A stretch of 64,000 nt of DNA from JAJYSO01 sp964586655 (GCA_964586655.1 CAZPGY010000004.1:119177-183176), one strand, 5' to 3'; shown: positions 15,304 to 24,113, counted from the first letter of the stretch. A program made the numbers and translations. The notes: generated by a model from the letters alone, not told the origin.

Positions 15304-16101
15304 TTATGACACAGCTCTCCTTTGTGTTTGACTTCTGATTCCATCTATTTTATGAAGCAAAGGCTTAAATAAATTATGTTTTATATCGGGATACAGCTGA
15401 ATAGTACCATATACATATTTACTAAAGCTGGTCGGATAAACTTTCATACTTCTAAGGGAAGCCACAATTCCTCCCAAAAGTGAAGTCTTGGATTGTTTTA
15501 CTTCTACAATGGCAATATCGTCGACAAAAATTTCTTCAGTCGAAGCCTTAGCCTCTCGATAAGAAAGATTGATATCGATTGTACAGCGCTCGGTTCTGGC
15601 TTTGTTGGTAAACGTAATTCGGGTATATGAATTGGTTAATGTTGGCTTCAAAGGTGCATCGAGTGCTCTTGGAGAAATCTCATTTACCCTTTTAATTTGC
15701 TTTTCTGTCAAGTCATCGTTGGGTTTACGTAGTTTTTCCCTAAATTTTTTTGTTCGAGACTTGCTCTTCAGCTTAATCTCAAAAAAATGATTATTGCTCT
15801 CTATATAAGAACGCGTACGCACTTTTAACCGTCGCAACAGTTTGTTGTGATGGTCTTTAAAAAGCCGGTGTTTAGGAGTATCGAAATAGGTGGTTTTGTA
15901 ATTGAAAGTACGGCGACCGTCAATTTCCAAAACAACGTAGGCTTGGTCTTTTAACAGTTGAATAATCTCAGGGAGTCTTTGGATGGAGATGACATATTTC
16001 ATATCAATCCGATCTAAAAGTTTAACCTCTTCCAATCCCTTTAAAGATATTGGCTCAAAGCTTCTCAGCAAATCGTAAACATTGTTTCTTTCTTTTGACA
16101 T
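15304..16101 (-). CDS. VTC-domain polyphosphate polymerase
   Basis: A 265-residue soluble tunnel enzyme predicted to make polyphosphate from nucleotide triphosphate, as the catalytic core of eukaryotic Vtc4 does. The basic tunnel is visible: DRIDMKYV at the start, FNYKTTYFDTP (residues 66-76), RRLKVRTRSY (90-99), FFEIKLKSKSRTKKFR (106-121), and IVEVKQSK with E200 and K202, a likely metal-binding Glu. The ATG at 16101 is chosen; the longer reading starts at a TTG between the promoter boxes and the ATG. It is first in an operon with DUF4956 and DUF2490 genes, and its promoter carries the two-box element shared with the FecR gene and both acidic lipoproteins. Confidence 0.88.
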   Translation of the reverse strand: MSKERNNVYDLLRSFEPISLKGLEEVKLLDRIDMKYVISIQRLPEIIQLLKDQAYVVLEIDGRRTFNYKTTYFDTPKHRLFKDHHNKLLRRLKVRTRSYIESNNHFFEIKLKSKSRTKKFREKLRKPNDDLTEKQIKRVNEISPRALDAPLKPTLTNSYTRITFTNKARTERCTIDINLSYREAKASTEEIFVDDIAIVEVKQSKTSLLGGIVASLRSMKVYPTSFSKYVYGTIQLYPDIKHNLFKPLLHKIDGIRSQTQRRAVS

Positions 16102-16144
16102 CTCTTTTGTTTTTAGTTTAGGAAAGTGTATGAATGCGTTTATA

Positions 16145-16175
16145 TATATAACCGTCAACTCTTCCCTTACCCTAC
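16145..16175 (-). promoter_or_regulatory. Two-box ECF-type promoter of the VTC operon
   Basis: Minus strand: GTAGGGTA (16175-16168), 15 nt, GTTATATA (16152-16145), ending 43 nt before the start codon. One of four copies with identical spacing in the window. Confidence 0.75.
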
Positions 16176-16484
16176 TTCTTTTCTGAGTTTTTTTCGATAA
16201 TCCTGCATTTTCCTCTGTTTTTCAATTCGTCGGTAAGGTTCCTTGGGCGTTAGGAGCAGATAGAATATACACAAGCAGGTTGTGCCAGTCTATAATTTGA
16301 TTGGAAAGGGCAGGAGAAATGGAGGGTGAATTATCGGTTGTCCGTTTTTTTGATACAACCACAGCTTACCAAAAGTAATCACCGGGCCTCTGTTTTATAA
16401 AGGCGGGGGTTTATTATTCCCTTTCCTAATGGAATCTTCTTTCCTCAACCCACGCCCACAAAAAATATCGGTGAAAATAAAAAA
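16176..16484. other. Intergenic, no gene recognised
   Basis: About 310 bases between the terminator of the 16.6-kb lipoprotein and the VTC promoter. No open frame with support, and no clear structured RNA. Confidence 0.6.
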
Positions 16485-16520
16485 ACAAAAGCCCTGAATT
16501 TAAAAATTCAGGGCTTTTGT
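16485..16520. terminator. Strong intrinsic terminator after the 16.6-kb lipoprotein
   Basis: ACAAAAGCCCTGAATTT pairs with AATTCAGGGCTTTTGT around a 3-4 nt loop, with A- and T-tracts on both sides. It ends the minus-strand lipoprotein transcript and insulates the VTC operon. Confidence 0.85.
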
Positions 16521-16560
16521 TTTTTTCTCGGCTCAACATTTTGAGCTGCGATCAAGAGGA

Positions 16561-17460
16561 TTAATCATCATCTACATCAGATTCAAATCCATTGTCCTCG
16601 TCAATTTCCCATTCCATTTGATAAAGGTTGTTCTCGTCATACTGAGACAAGTCGACCACCGTTCCATCAGTATGGGTAAACCAGTTTTCCGGATTGATAC
16701 TTACGGTGAGGGTTTGTGGAGAGCCATCACTGATATTCAAAGGAGGGTTAAGTGTCATTTCAATAGACACTTCTGCTTCTGCATAGGCCGTAAAGGGAAC
16801 TTCCTCTCCTTGTGTAGGAGCAAAAACTCCTTCAATAACCATACTGGCATCTTCGGGCCAGTTTTGATAACCGGCATCAGCAATAGCTTGCAATACTGCT
16901 TCTTGTTCTGCTATTTCCTCCGGAGAATCATCCTCATCTGTATCGAGGTTGTCTATTTCAAAATCGAGTTTATCATAAACTCCCTCTTCAATGGCAGTAG
17001 TATTAATCTCCAAAACGTCCTGTCCGATAGGCAACTGTACAAAGGACATGCCCATTTCAAATTCTTCATTGACTTCATGTTGATCTTCACAATCTTCCTC
17101 GGCTTGTCCTTCAAGTCCTTCGCACGGATCATCGTCATCACCATCGTCAATGCGTTCCAACTCAAATTCATCTACCACAAAATAAACATCCGTGATTTTT
17201 AAAGTTCCATTAGAACCCTGGATAAACAAAGTATCCTCATTTTGCTGCATTTCATCTGCATTTGTTGCCGCATAGGCATTGGTCGTATGAGCATGCGCAC
17301 TTGTCGCCTTAAACTGAAGGGTTACCGGTGCTTTATTGGCTTCCATATTGGGCATGGAACCAGAATCATCAGTACAACTTACAAAAATGAAAGCTGCTAC
17401 CAAAAGCGCCATACTTAGTTTTGAAAAACTTTTCAGTTTTTGAATTTTACCTTTTTTCAT
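16561..17460 (-). CDS. Acidic surface lipoprotein (ECF-regulon member)
   Basis: A 299-residue lipoprotein. The signal peptide ends in the lipobox FIFVSC with the acylated Cys at 29. The mature protein starts with a short HAHTTNAY segment and is very acidic: DDGDDDDPCEG and AEEDCEDQHE near residue 110, where two Cys could pair, and DEDNGFESDVDDD at the C-terminus. Between them are beta-strand patterns (TLKITDVYFVVDEFELE, ISDGSPQTLTVSINPENWF) resembling DUF4382-type lipoproteins; that assignment is tentative. The ATG at 17460 gives a normal lipoprotein leader; the in-frame ATG at 17487 adds nine residues. Its promoter is the shared two-box element. Metal, especially Ca2+, binding is plausible from composition only. 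Confidence 0.7.
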   Translation of the reverse strand: MKKGKIQKLKSFSKLSMALLVAAFIFVSCTDDSGSMPNMEANKAPVTLQFKATSAHAHTTNAYAATNADEMQQNEDTLFIQGSNGTLKITDVYFVVDEFELERIDDGDDDDPCEGLEGQAEEDCEDQHEVNEEFEMGMSFVQLPIGQDVLEINTTAIEEGVYDKLDFEIDNLDTDEDDSPEEIAEQEAVLQAIADAGYQNWPEDASMVIEGVFAPTQGEEVPFTAYAEAEVSIEMTLNPPLNISDGSPQTLTVSINPENWFTHTDGTVVDLSQYDENNLYQMEWEIDEDNGFESDVDDD

Positions 17461-17502
17461 GACTTTAAATTTTAATTTATTAAACATTCATGTGTCTGTA
17501 CT

Positions 17503-17533
17503 TATATAACCAGTGAGTTTCCGTTTACCCTAC
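17503..17533 (-). promoter_or_regulatory. Two-box ECF-type promoter of the 16.6-kb lipoprotein
   Basis: Minus strand: GTAGGGTA (17533-17526), 15 nt, GTTATATA (17510-17503), 42 nt before the start codon. Confidence 0.75.
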
Positions 17534-17882
17534 CTTGAATCTGAAATAAATAAGTAAAAAAATCGATATTTATGCATACAGAATTATACTGCGCTCATTA
17601 TCAGGATTATACACTTAGATGGAAAACTAAAATATTTTAATTCGATACCGGTATGCTGAATCGAGCTCAGTCTATTTGCTCATTGAAAGTTTTGCAATAC
17701 CAAAATCTAAGGGCATCCGCGAGTTATTAATAGCTCACAATGGCCAAACCTCTATACCGATAGTGAATGATAAAGCCCCGCCAATTATTAGCACCACAAG
17801 ATTTTAGTTATATAGAAAAGGGCACATTGATATGAGACAAATATCCGTTGAAGCGGGGATGGCGAACCTGAACTTCTTTTGT
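17534..17882. other. Intergenic, no gene recognised
   Basis: About 350 bases between the two acidic lipoprotein genes. No supportable ORF, and no convincing terminator found for the upstream gene. Confidence 0.55.
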
Positions 17883-19289
17883 TTAATTCTTTTCAAAGGT
17901 CAACAAGCCGGATTCGTTTGCTTCGCCGCTCTCACTCAACCGCACAAGGTTTTGCGTGGCTTCCAGCACAATCCAGTCGTCATTTAAACCTTCAAAATTT
18001 TCATTTAAATCTGTATTGAAATTAAGAATAAGTTTTAATTGCCCTCCTTCTTCTTCAACCGTCCAAAAGCCATTTATAGTGTTGGCAGAACCCGTAGCCG
18101 TTACCGTACTGTTGGCCTGAAAGCTGTAGTTATAAGTCGCATAATCTGCAGTGAGATTTTCACCTTCTTCTTTAAATAAACTAACGTGCCAACTTCCGGT
18201 AATGAGCTTACTAATTAGCGCATTAACTGCTTCGTTACTTCCTTCAGCATTGGGATTTCTTTCAAAAGTAAGGTAATTTACACTGCCATCACTATCTATT
18301 ATACGCAATTGAATCTTATCAGAAGAAGCGGCCATGATTTCCCAATCCTCCTCCAGTTTACCAAAAGGATCAGTGGTGCCAAAGGAAAGACTCAGTTTAG
18401 CGGTATCTCCCTGAATCAACGCCCAGCTTCCCGACACGGTATTGTTATTGTCAGCAGCTTCGGCGGTATGATCAGTAGCAAAAGAAAAACTGAATCCGTT
18501 AAAATCATCGGTTTCATCCAAATCATCAAAATAATAGGTAATATACCACGTATCTGACGTGAGATCTTCTACAAAGTCACCCTCCAAATCATCATCGTGG
18601 TCATCGAAGTCATCATCACAGTTGGCATTTTCCAAAATATGCTCCAATTCCTGATTGGAATCCACCTCAACTGTAGTTCCATCCTCTAAAATAGCGGTAA
18701 TGGGGAAGTCGATACTGATAATATCTTCCTCTTCAAGGCCATAAAAAAGCAAATACAATTCTTGATCGCTTTCTATGATGAGGGTTCCGGTTTGCTCCTC
18801 ATTAGTATTATAGGTAAACAGCGTAATGGGATATTCAAAATCCACACAAGCGATTCCCGATTCTTCTTGACAAGACTCAATAAGCTCTTCTAAATCTTCT
18901 TGATCTTCCAGGACTACTTCTGAAAAATCGTTTAGAATAACCGTGATGGGAAAAACAATCACCAAGGTATCCTGATCATTGGGGAATTCATCAAAAATAG
19001 CATAAATAAGACTGATATCTTCTTGGCTTGTCAGCACGATTTCCTGACCATTGACCATCACGGTTATCGGATATTTCACGGCTGAGCAGCTGTTTCCGTC
19101 AATAATATTGTCATAGCTCCCGGGGTTTTGCGACATTTCAATCAATAAATTAGAGAGCGAAGAGGACGAAGTAATCACTTCGTTTTGCTGTCCGGTTTGA
19201 TCAATAAACTCCGATTCCTCTTTTTGACAGGCAGTAAACAGCAAACCAAAACATAGGACTATAAATAAATAGGTGTTGTTTTTAAACAT
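17883..19289 (-). CDS. Acidic repeat lipoprotein with two lipocalin-like domains (ECF-regulon member)
   Basis: A 468-residue lipoprotein. The lipobox is LLFTAC, with Cys21 acylated. Residues 70-225 hold four copies, about 40 residues apart, of a repeat beginning Y/F-P-I-T (at 73, 113, 153 and 195) and ending in an acidic helix such as SQEDISLIYAIFDE or DQEDLEELIES; Cys residues punctuate the copies. An Asp/His run (DDDFDDHDDD, 224-233) follows. Residues 243-343 and 357-468 are two similar lipocalin-like barrels (SDTWYITYYF ... GSW ... LTFERN, and GSWHVSLFKEE ... GFW ... LTFEKN). I do not recognise a named family. The promoter is the shared two-box element, suggesting cargo or partner of the nearby TonB system. 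Confidence 0.7.
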   Translation of the reverse strand: MFKNNTYLFIVLCFGLLFTACQKEESEFIDQTGQQNEVITSSSSLSNLLIEMSQNPGSYDNIIDGNSCSAVKYPITVMVNGQEIVLTSQEDISLIYAIFDEFPNDQDTLVIVFPITVILNDFSEVVLEDQEDLEELIESCQEESGIACVDFEYPITLFTYNTNEEQTGTLIIESDQELYLLFYGLEEEDIISIDFPITAILEDGTTVEVDSNQELEHILENANCDDDFDDHDDDLEGDFVEDLTSDTWYITYYFDDLDETDDFNGFSFSFATDHTAEAADNNNTVSGSWALIQGDTAKLSLSFGTTDPFGKLEEDWEIMAASSDKIQLRIIDSDGSVNYLTFERNPNAEGSNEAVNALISKLITGSWHVSLFKEEGENLTADYATYNYSFQANSTVTATGSANTINGFWTVEEEGGQLKLILNFNTDLNENFEGLNDDWIVLEATQNLVRLSESGEANESGLLTFEKN

Positions 19290-19310
19290 GGCTTATATGG
19301 GGTTTGTATA

Positions 19311-19341
19311 TAGATAACAACCAGAAGTGTAAATACCCTAC
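19311..19341 (-). promoter_or_regulatory. Two-box ECF-type promoter of the repeat lipoprotein
   Basis: Minus strand: GTAGGGTA (19341-19334), 15 nt, GTTATCTA (19318-19311), 21 nt before the start codon. Confidence 0.75.
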
Positions 19342-19472
19342 CTCAAAAGTACATAAAAATTCTCTGCTGCAAATTTCCGCAGTACAGATTGTCATTTTTT
19401 CAAACAAACTTCTCAGCCATTTATTTTAGGATTAATGCCAAAAAGACCTGCAAATTAGGAGTTCAATATTTA

Positions 19473-19640
19473 TACCAAAATGACAAATTAATTAGTCCAA
19501 TCTTTCTATGAAAATTCCAAATCTCTGCGTTAATCCCGCACGTGCGGGACGTCGTAGCTTTGGCTATGACTGTGCTTTTTGCCTTGACCTTTGAAATTTT
19601 CATCACGAAATATTAGCACAATTAATAAATCACTTTGGTA
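19473..19640. repeat. 168-bp MITE-like palindromic repeat, copy 1
   Basis: Ends are imperfect inverted repeats (TACCAAAATGA and, inverted, TACCAAAGTGA, with a shared ATTAATT further in). Inside is a second inverted pair (GAAAATTCCAAA against TTTGAAATTTTC) and the palindrome CCCGCACGTGCGGG. Copy 2 (56848-57015) has the same length and differs at only four positions by eye. No ORF. It lies upstream of the ECF sigma gene. Confidence 0.85.
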
Positions 19641-19839
19641 TTATACTTAAATTCTAATCCTTTTATCTCGGCAGACTCAACATTCGTCATAGTTATAGCG
19701 GTGTCCGTGCCTGTATCTGCGATATGAGACAGGTTTTTGCTTTGCATTTTAAAATTTGTTTTACCATTTGCAAGTAAAATTTATGTCAAAAAGAATACAA
19801 ATTATAAATTCCCTTCAGGAAGTCCAAAAAAATTTTATG

Positions 19840-19847
19840 TACTTTTG
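19840..19847 (+). promoter_or_regulatory. -7 box of the ECF sigma gene
   Basis: TACTTTTG matches TAnnTTTG, 23 nt before the ATG at 19871. The sigma gene therefore seems to use a vegetative promoter, unlike its presumed targets. Confidence 0.5.
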
Positions 19848-19870
19848 AAAAAACCATTGCGAGCCATCGT

Positions 19871-20380
19871 ATGAAGAAAAAACCAAGCATCTGCAACGAA
19901 TCTACTTTCAATAAGGTGTATAAAAAGCACAGTGAAGACGTGTGGAGGTTTATTTTTTTTAAGTGTGGCAACCAAGAACAGGCCAACGACCTTGTTCAGG
20001 AAACTTTTGTCAAATTGTGGAAAAACTGCACTAAGGTACCGGTAGAAAAAGCAAAGTCATTTATGTTTACCGTTATCAACAATGCTTTTTTAAACGAAGT
20101 GGCACATCAAAAGGTGGTTCTAAAACACGCCCAACAAAAAAAGGCTGATATAGAGCACCAGTCACCGGAATTTTTGCTGGAAGAAAAGCAATTTCACCAA
20201 AAATTAAAAGACGCCATCGCCGACTTAAGTGAGGCCCAACGCACCGCCTTTTTATTGAATCGGATTGAAGGCAAGAAGTACAGAGAGATTGCAGAAATTT
20301 TGGATATTTCAGTGAAAGCAGTAGAAAAAAGAATGAGTATGGCGCTAAAATCACTTCGTAAAAAAATAGGAGAAGTTTGA
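19871..20380 (+). CDS. ECF sigma factor, FecI-like
   Basis: A 169-residue alternative sigma factor. Region 2 spans about residues 12-75 (VYKKHSEDVWRFIFFK, NDLVQETFVKLWKN) and region 4 about 110-165 (LSEAQRTAFLLNRIEGKKY, REIAEILDISVKAVEKRM). It is followed by FecR and a TonB receptor with an STN domain, the classic cell-surface signalling triad in which the receptor, through FecR, frees the sigma factor. The two-box promoter GTAGGGTA-N15-GTTATATA, found 2 nt past its stop codon and before three minus-strand units nearby, is the best candidate for its binding site (inference). Confidence 0.93.
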   Translation: MKKKPSICNESTFNKVYKKHSEDVWRFIFFKCGNQEQANDLVQETFVKLWKNCTKVPVEKAKSFMFTVINNAFLNEVAHQKVVLKHAQQKKADIEHQSPEFLLEEKQFHQKLKDAIADLSEAQRTAFLLNRIEGKKYREIAEILDISVKAVEKRMSMALKSLRKKIGEV

Positions 20381-20381
20381 G

Positions 20382-20412
20382 GTAGGGTAAAACAACTTAA
20401 AACTGTTTTATA
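20382..20412 (+). promoter_or_regulatory. Two-box ECF-type promoter before the FecR - TonB receptor genes
   Basis: GTAGGGTA (20382-20389), 15 nt, GTTTTATA (20405-20412). Same spacing as the three minus-strand copies; the second box differs by one base. The FecR start is 172 nt downstream. Confidence 0.7.
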
Positions 20413-20413
20413 A

Positions 20414-20581
20414 ATGAACAAGTATATTTTGATTGGTTCTACGGGTCATTTTGGTGAATATAATCTAAATCCCATTTTATGCCCGTTAGAATCGAGGTCA
20501 ATTAAAATGGAACTGAAAATGCATCATGTCAAATGGGTGATTTTGGAACAAGAAATCAATTCGCCCCTATTTTTAGAATAG
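20414..20581 (+). CDS. Possible 55-residue small ORF in the FecR leader
   Basis: An ATG one base past the second promoter box opens a frame of 55 codons that ends 3 nt before the FecR start, filling the whole leader. The product (starting MNKYILIGSTGHFGEYNL) has no signal peptide or known motif. Because the ATG is so close to the box, the transcription start would have to be immediate (leaderless). It could be a real small protein, a leader peptide, or a chance frame. Confidence 0.25.
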   Translation: MNKYILIGSTGHFGEYNLNPILCPLESRSIKMELKMHHVKWVILEQEINSPLFLE

Positions 20582-20584
20582 ATT

Positions 20585-21499
20585 ATGGACAACAAACAAC
20601 TATTGCACGCCTACCTAAACGGCACAGCCACCAAAGAACAGGTGAAGCAGTTAAAGTCTGTGCCGGAGTATGCCGATTATCTTAAAATTGCCGAGGCGGC
20701 AAAAGAGTTTGATACGCCTAATTTTGACCAAGAAGCCACCTTAAAAGCCATTCACAAACAGCTGGACGAGGAAACGCCCAAGGTCAAACGCCTCAAACCG
20801 TGGTCTACCCTGCTAAAAGTGGCTGCCGCTTTGGTCTTGATTTTTGCCGGATACTTGTACTACAACTCCCTAAACACCACTGTACAAACCGCCATAGCCG
20901 AGAAAGAACAAATCAAACTGCCCGATGGTTCTGAGGTCGTTTTAAATGCCGAATCTTCCCTAACCTACGATGAAAGCAAATGGGAGAATAACCGCCAATT
21001 AAAACTCAAAGGAGAAGCCTATTTTAAAGTTAAAAAAGGCAAGCGGTTTGCCGTAAATACAGCCTTGGGCACCATTAGTGTGCTTGGCACCCAGTTTAAT
21101 GTTTTTGTCCGTAACGACATGCTAAAGGTTTTTTGCTATGAAGGCTTGGTAAGTGTAGCTTTTAATGACAGCCTTGTCAAATTGCCCGGCGGAAACGGCA
21201 TTAAATTGATTAACGGGAAGGTAGTGGAAAGAATTCAAAGCAAAAAAACAAGCGCTCCGGCCTGGTTAACAAATGAAAGCAGTTTTGAAAATGCCAGATT
21301 AGCCACCGTTCTAAAAGAGCTTCAACGACAATACCCCATTACGATAAGCACTTCCAATAAAATATTGGATAAGCGGTTTTCGGGAAGTTTCCCCCATGAC
21401 AATCTCGAATTGGCGCTCCGGCTCATCTGTGATCCGCTCAACCTGACTTATACCATTAATGAAGACCAGATAAGCATTCATGCAAACCAAGCCCCTTAA
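20585..21499 (+). CDS. FecR family anti-sigma factor (DUF4974)
   Basis: A 304-residue inner-membrane signal relay. The cytoplasmic part (1-80) would hold the ECF factor, one helix spans about 82-103 (LLKVAAALVLIFAGYLYYN), and the periplasmic FecR domain follows: EKEQIKLPDGSEVVLNAESS, GEAYFKVKKGKRFAV, TALGTISVLGTQFNV. The C-terminal DUF4974 domain (about 220-300; RFSGSFPHDNLELALRLICD) should contact the STN domain of the receptor. It overlaps the receptor gene by 20 nt. Domain content and order match the Bacteroidota FecR family. Confidence 0.94.
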   Translation: MDNKQLLHAYLNGTATKEQVKQLKSVPEYADYLKIAEAAKEFDTPNFDQEATLKAIHKQLDEETPKVKRLKPWSTLLKVAAALVLIFAGYLYYNSLNTTVQTAIAEKEQIKLPDGSEVVLNAESSLTYDESKWENNRQLKLKGEAYFKVKKGKRFAVNTALGTISVLGTQFNVFVRNDMLKVFCYEGLVSVAFNDSLVKLPGGNGIKLINGKVVERIQSKKTSAPAWLTNESSFENARLATVLKELQRQYPITISTSNKILDKRFSGSFPHDNLELALRLICDPLNLTYTINEDQISIHANQAP

Positions 21500-24029
21500 A
21501 GCTCCCTGTTCTTTTTTTATGATTTGTTTGCTCATTGGCTTTTCCGCTTTTGGGCAAACCGGGGGAAAACAACCTTTACTGGAGGTCATGCAGCAGTTGG
21601 AACAGACTTATAACATCCGTTTTTCCTATGTTCCCAAGCAGGTAGAAGGGGTTGTGGTTTCTATTCCCCAAGAAAGTAATGACCTTCAAACGGTTTTAAA
21701 GCAGCTCAATCGGCAAACCCAATTAAAGTTTACTTTATTAAAAAATCGGTATGTCACGGTGGTTGCTGCTTTAAAAGCATCCTACTGTGGAAGGATCATC
21801 GCTTGGGACAGTGGCAAAGCCTTAGCGGGTGCCTCCATTCACGTTTCAGACACTTCGCTTTCAACAATAAGTAATTCATCGGGCTTTTTTCACTTCTCTT
21901 CGGCGGTATCTCCAAAAACTCAAATCACCATCACTTATGTCGGCTATTTTCCGGTAAATATCTCGGTCGGCGAGTTGAGTGCATCATGTCCGGTCATTCT
22001 TATGCATCCCAAAGCCACAGAATTAAGCGAGGTAGTTATTAAAGCTTTCTTGGTCAAAGGAATCAGTAAGCAAGCCAATGGATCTGTACGGTTAAATATT
22101 GCTGATTTTGGTTTATTGCCCGGGCAGGTTGAAAATGATGTGTTGCAAATAGCACAAGCCCTGCCGGGAGTAGAAAGTGTGGATGAAACCATCTCCAACA
22201 TCAACATCCGCGGAGGAGCCAACTTTGAAACACTCCTGCTTTGGAACGATATGAAAATCTATCAAAGCGGACATTTTTTTGGGCTCATTTCAGCTTTTAA
22301 CCCCAACCTTACCGAGCAAGTTACCCTATACAAAAATGGAACGCCTCCCCGTTATGGCGAAAGCACTTCCGGGGTCATCGCCTTGAAATCAAAAGACGAG
22401 GTAGCAAAGGAGTTCTCCGGAGGTCTTGGTGTCAACCTCACCAATGCCAATGCTTTTGTTTCCATCCCGCTTTCAAAAAATGCCAGTTTGCAGCTCTCCG
22501 GACGACACTCCCTCTCTTTCCTTAAAACTCCGGTGTATAGTACTTATTCAAAGCGCATGTTTCAGCACACAAAAATTACCAATGTTCAAAACCCCAATCA
22601 GGAAACTCAAATTGGGACTCAGGTCGATTTTTCTTTTTACGATATTGGTGCCAATCTGCTGTGGGATTTTTCTGAAAAGGATAAGCTCCGAATCAATTTT
22701 ATGACAATCGACAACCATTTGGAATTTACCGAAAGCATTGAAGATTATGGCTCAGAAACCAGTGAGTTAGGACAGCGCAGCATGGTGGGCGGGCTCTCCT
22801 GGGAACACACCTGGAATTCAAAAATAAAAACCACCGCCATGACTTATGCCACTCATTACCGGCTCAATGCACTCAACAAAGACCTTTTTACCACCCAAAC
22901 TCAATATCAAGAAAATGAAATCCTGGAAACCGGATTAAAACTGGATTCTCGTTTTATTTTTTCCGAAAAAACCACACTCCAAGCAGGATATCAGTTTACA
23001 GAAACCGGCATTGCCAACACGCAGGACATCAACCTCCCTCGTTTTAGGGATTATAAAAAGGAAGTGATTCGCACCAACAGCTTATTTTCAAATTTGGTAT
23101 ACACGCCCAACCAAAACCAAACAAGGCTCAACATTGGGGCACGGATTTCCTTTTTCAATAAATTTGACAAGCCTTCCATAGAACCTCGGTTGAGCTTGCA
23201 TCAAAAATTGGGTAGTGGATTTTCAGTAGATATACTGGGAGAAATGATGAGCCAAACGACCTCACAACGCATTGATTTTGAAAGCGATTTCCTGGGCATC
23301 GAAAAAAAACGCTGGATCTTGTCTGACAATCACCGTGTGCCCATCATCAAGAACAAACAGGTTTCATTGGGAGTCAATTATGACAAACACAACTGGTTGA
23401 TTGGACTAAAGGGATTTTATAAAGAAGTCTCGGGAATCACCGCGGAAAGCCAAGCCTTTCAAAATCAGTTTCAGTATGTCAATGCCATCGGCAGTTATGC
23501 TGTTGATGGATTAGAATTTATCATCAATAAAAGGGCACGGAATTTTAGTGTATGGTTCAGCTATTTCTATATGCAAAATGATTATACTTTTGAAAACCTT
23601 ACTCCCACCTCTTTCCCCAACAATATTGACATTCGGCATACGGCCACCTTGGCGGGAACCTATACGGTAAAGAATTTTAAATTTGCTGCCGGACTCAATT
23701 GGCACACCGGAATCCCTTACACCATCCCCGATCCAAATCAAAAAATTATTTTGGTAAATGGGCAAGAAACCATCAACTTTTCTACCCCCAACCAAAAACG
23801 CCTCCCTGATTATTACAGGTTTGATATTTCTGCCGAATACCTTTGGGAGCTGTCACCAAGCGTAAACGCAAAAATCAATATAGCGCTCCTTAATCTGTTG
23901 GACACCAAGAACACCTTAAACATTCATTACACACTGACCTCCGATAAAAAAGGAAACAGCCGCATCAACCGAGTAGAAAAAATTTCACTCGGATTTACCC
24001 CTAAACTTTCTTTGAAGCTCCTTTTTTAA
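21480..24029 (+). CDS. TonB-dependent signal-transducing outer-membrane receptor
   Basis: An 849-residue receptor. The signal peptide ends near FGQ (residue 26). An STN domain (about 33-96: MQQLEQTYNIRFSYVPKQVE) transmits to FecR. A carboxypeptidase-regulatory-like beta-sandwich (about 102-170: GKALAGASIHVSDTSL) precedes the plug (about 200-300: NINIRGGANFETLLLWND) and the 22-strand barrel, ending in a Phe-terminated strand (FTPKLSLKLLF). No SusD partner follows, so polysaccharide uptake of the SusCD kind is unlikely; a metal chelate, a peptide, or a ligand tied to the acidic lipoproteins is possible. The start overlaps fecR, ensuring coupled synthesis. Confidence 0.92.
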   Translation: MQTKPLKAPCSFFMICLLIGFSAFGQTGGKQPLLEVMQQLEQTYNIRFSYVPKQVEGVVVSIPQESNDLQTVLKQLNRQTQLKFTLLKNRYVTVVAALKASYCGRIIAWDSGKALAGASIHVSDTSLSTISNSSGFFHFSSAVSPKTQITITYVGYFPVNISVGELSASCPVILMHPKATELSEVVIKAFLVKGISKQANGSVRLNIADFGLLPGQVENDVLQIAQALPGVESVDETISNINIRGGANFETLLLWNDMKIYQSGHFFGLISAFNPNLTEQVTLYKNGTPPRYGESTSGVIALKSKDEVAKEFSGGLGVNLTNANAFVSIPLSKNASLQLSGRHSLSFLKTPVYSTYSKRMFQHTKITNVQNPNQETQIGTQVDFSFYDIGANLLWDFSEKDKLRINFMTIDNHLEFTESIEDYGSETSELGQRSMVGGLSWEHTWNSKIKTTAMTYATHYRLNALNKDLFTTQTQYQENEILETGLKLDSRFIFSEKTTLQAGYQFTETGIANTQDINLPRFRDYKKEVIRTNSLFSNLVYTPNQNQTRLNIGARISFFNKFDKPSIEPRLSLHQKLGSGFSVDILGEMMSQTTSQRIDFESDFLGIEKKRWILSDNHRVPIIKNKQVSLGVNYDKHNWLIGLKGFYKEVSGITAESQAFQNQFQYVNAIGSYAVDGLEFIINKRARNFSVWFSYFYMQNDYTFENLTPTSFPNNIDIRHTATLAGTYTVKNFKFAAGLNWHTGIPYTIPDPNQKIILVNGQETINFSTPNQKRLPDYYRFDISAEYLWELSPSVNAKINIALLNLLDTKNTLNIHYTLTSDKKGNSRINRVEKISLGFTPKLSLKLLF

Positions 24030-24113
24030 ACCCAATTTGATTTATAACCCGCTTGGGAACAAGAAATAAGAAAGTCGGCTCTCCTCTATATCAACCGATA
24101 AAAGAAAAGACAA

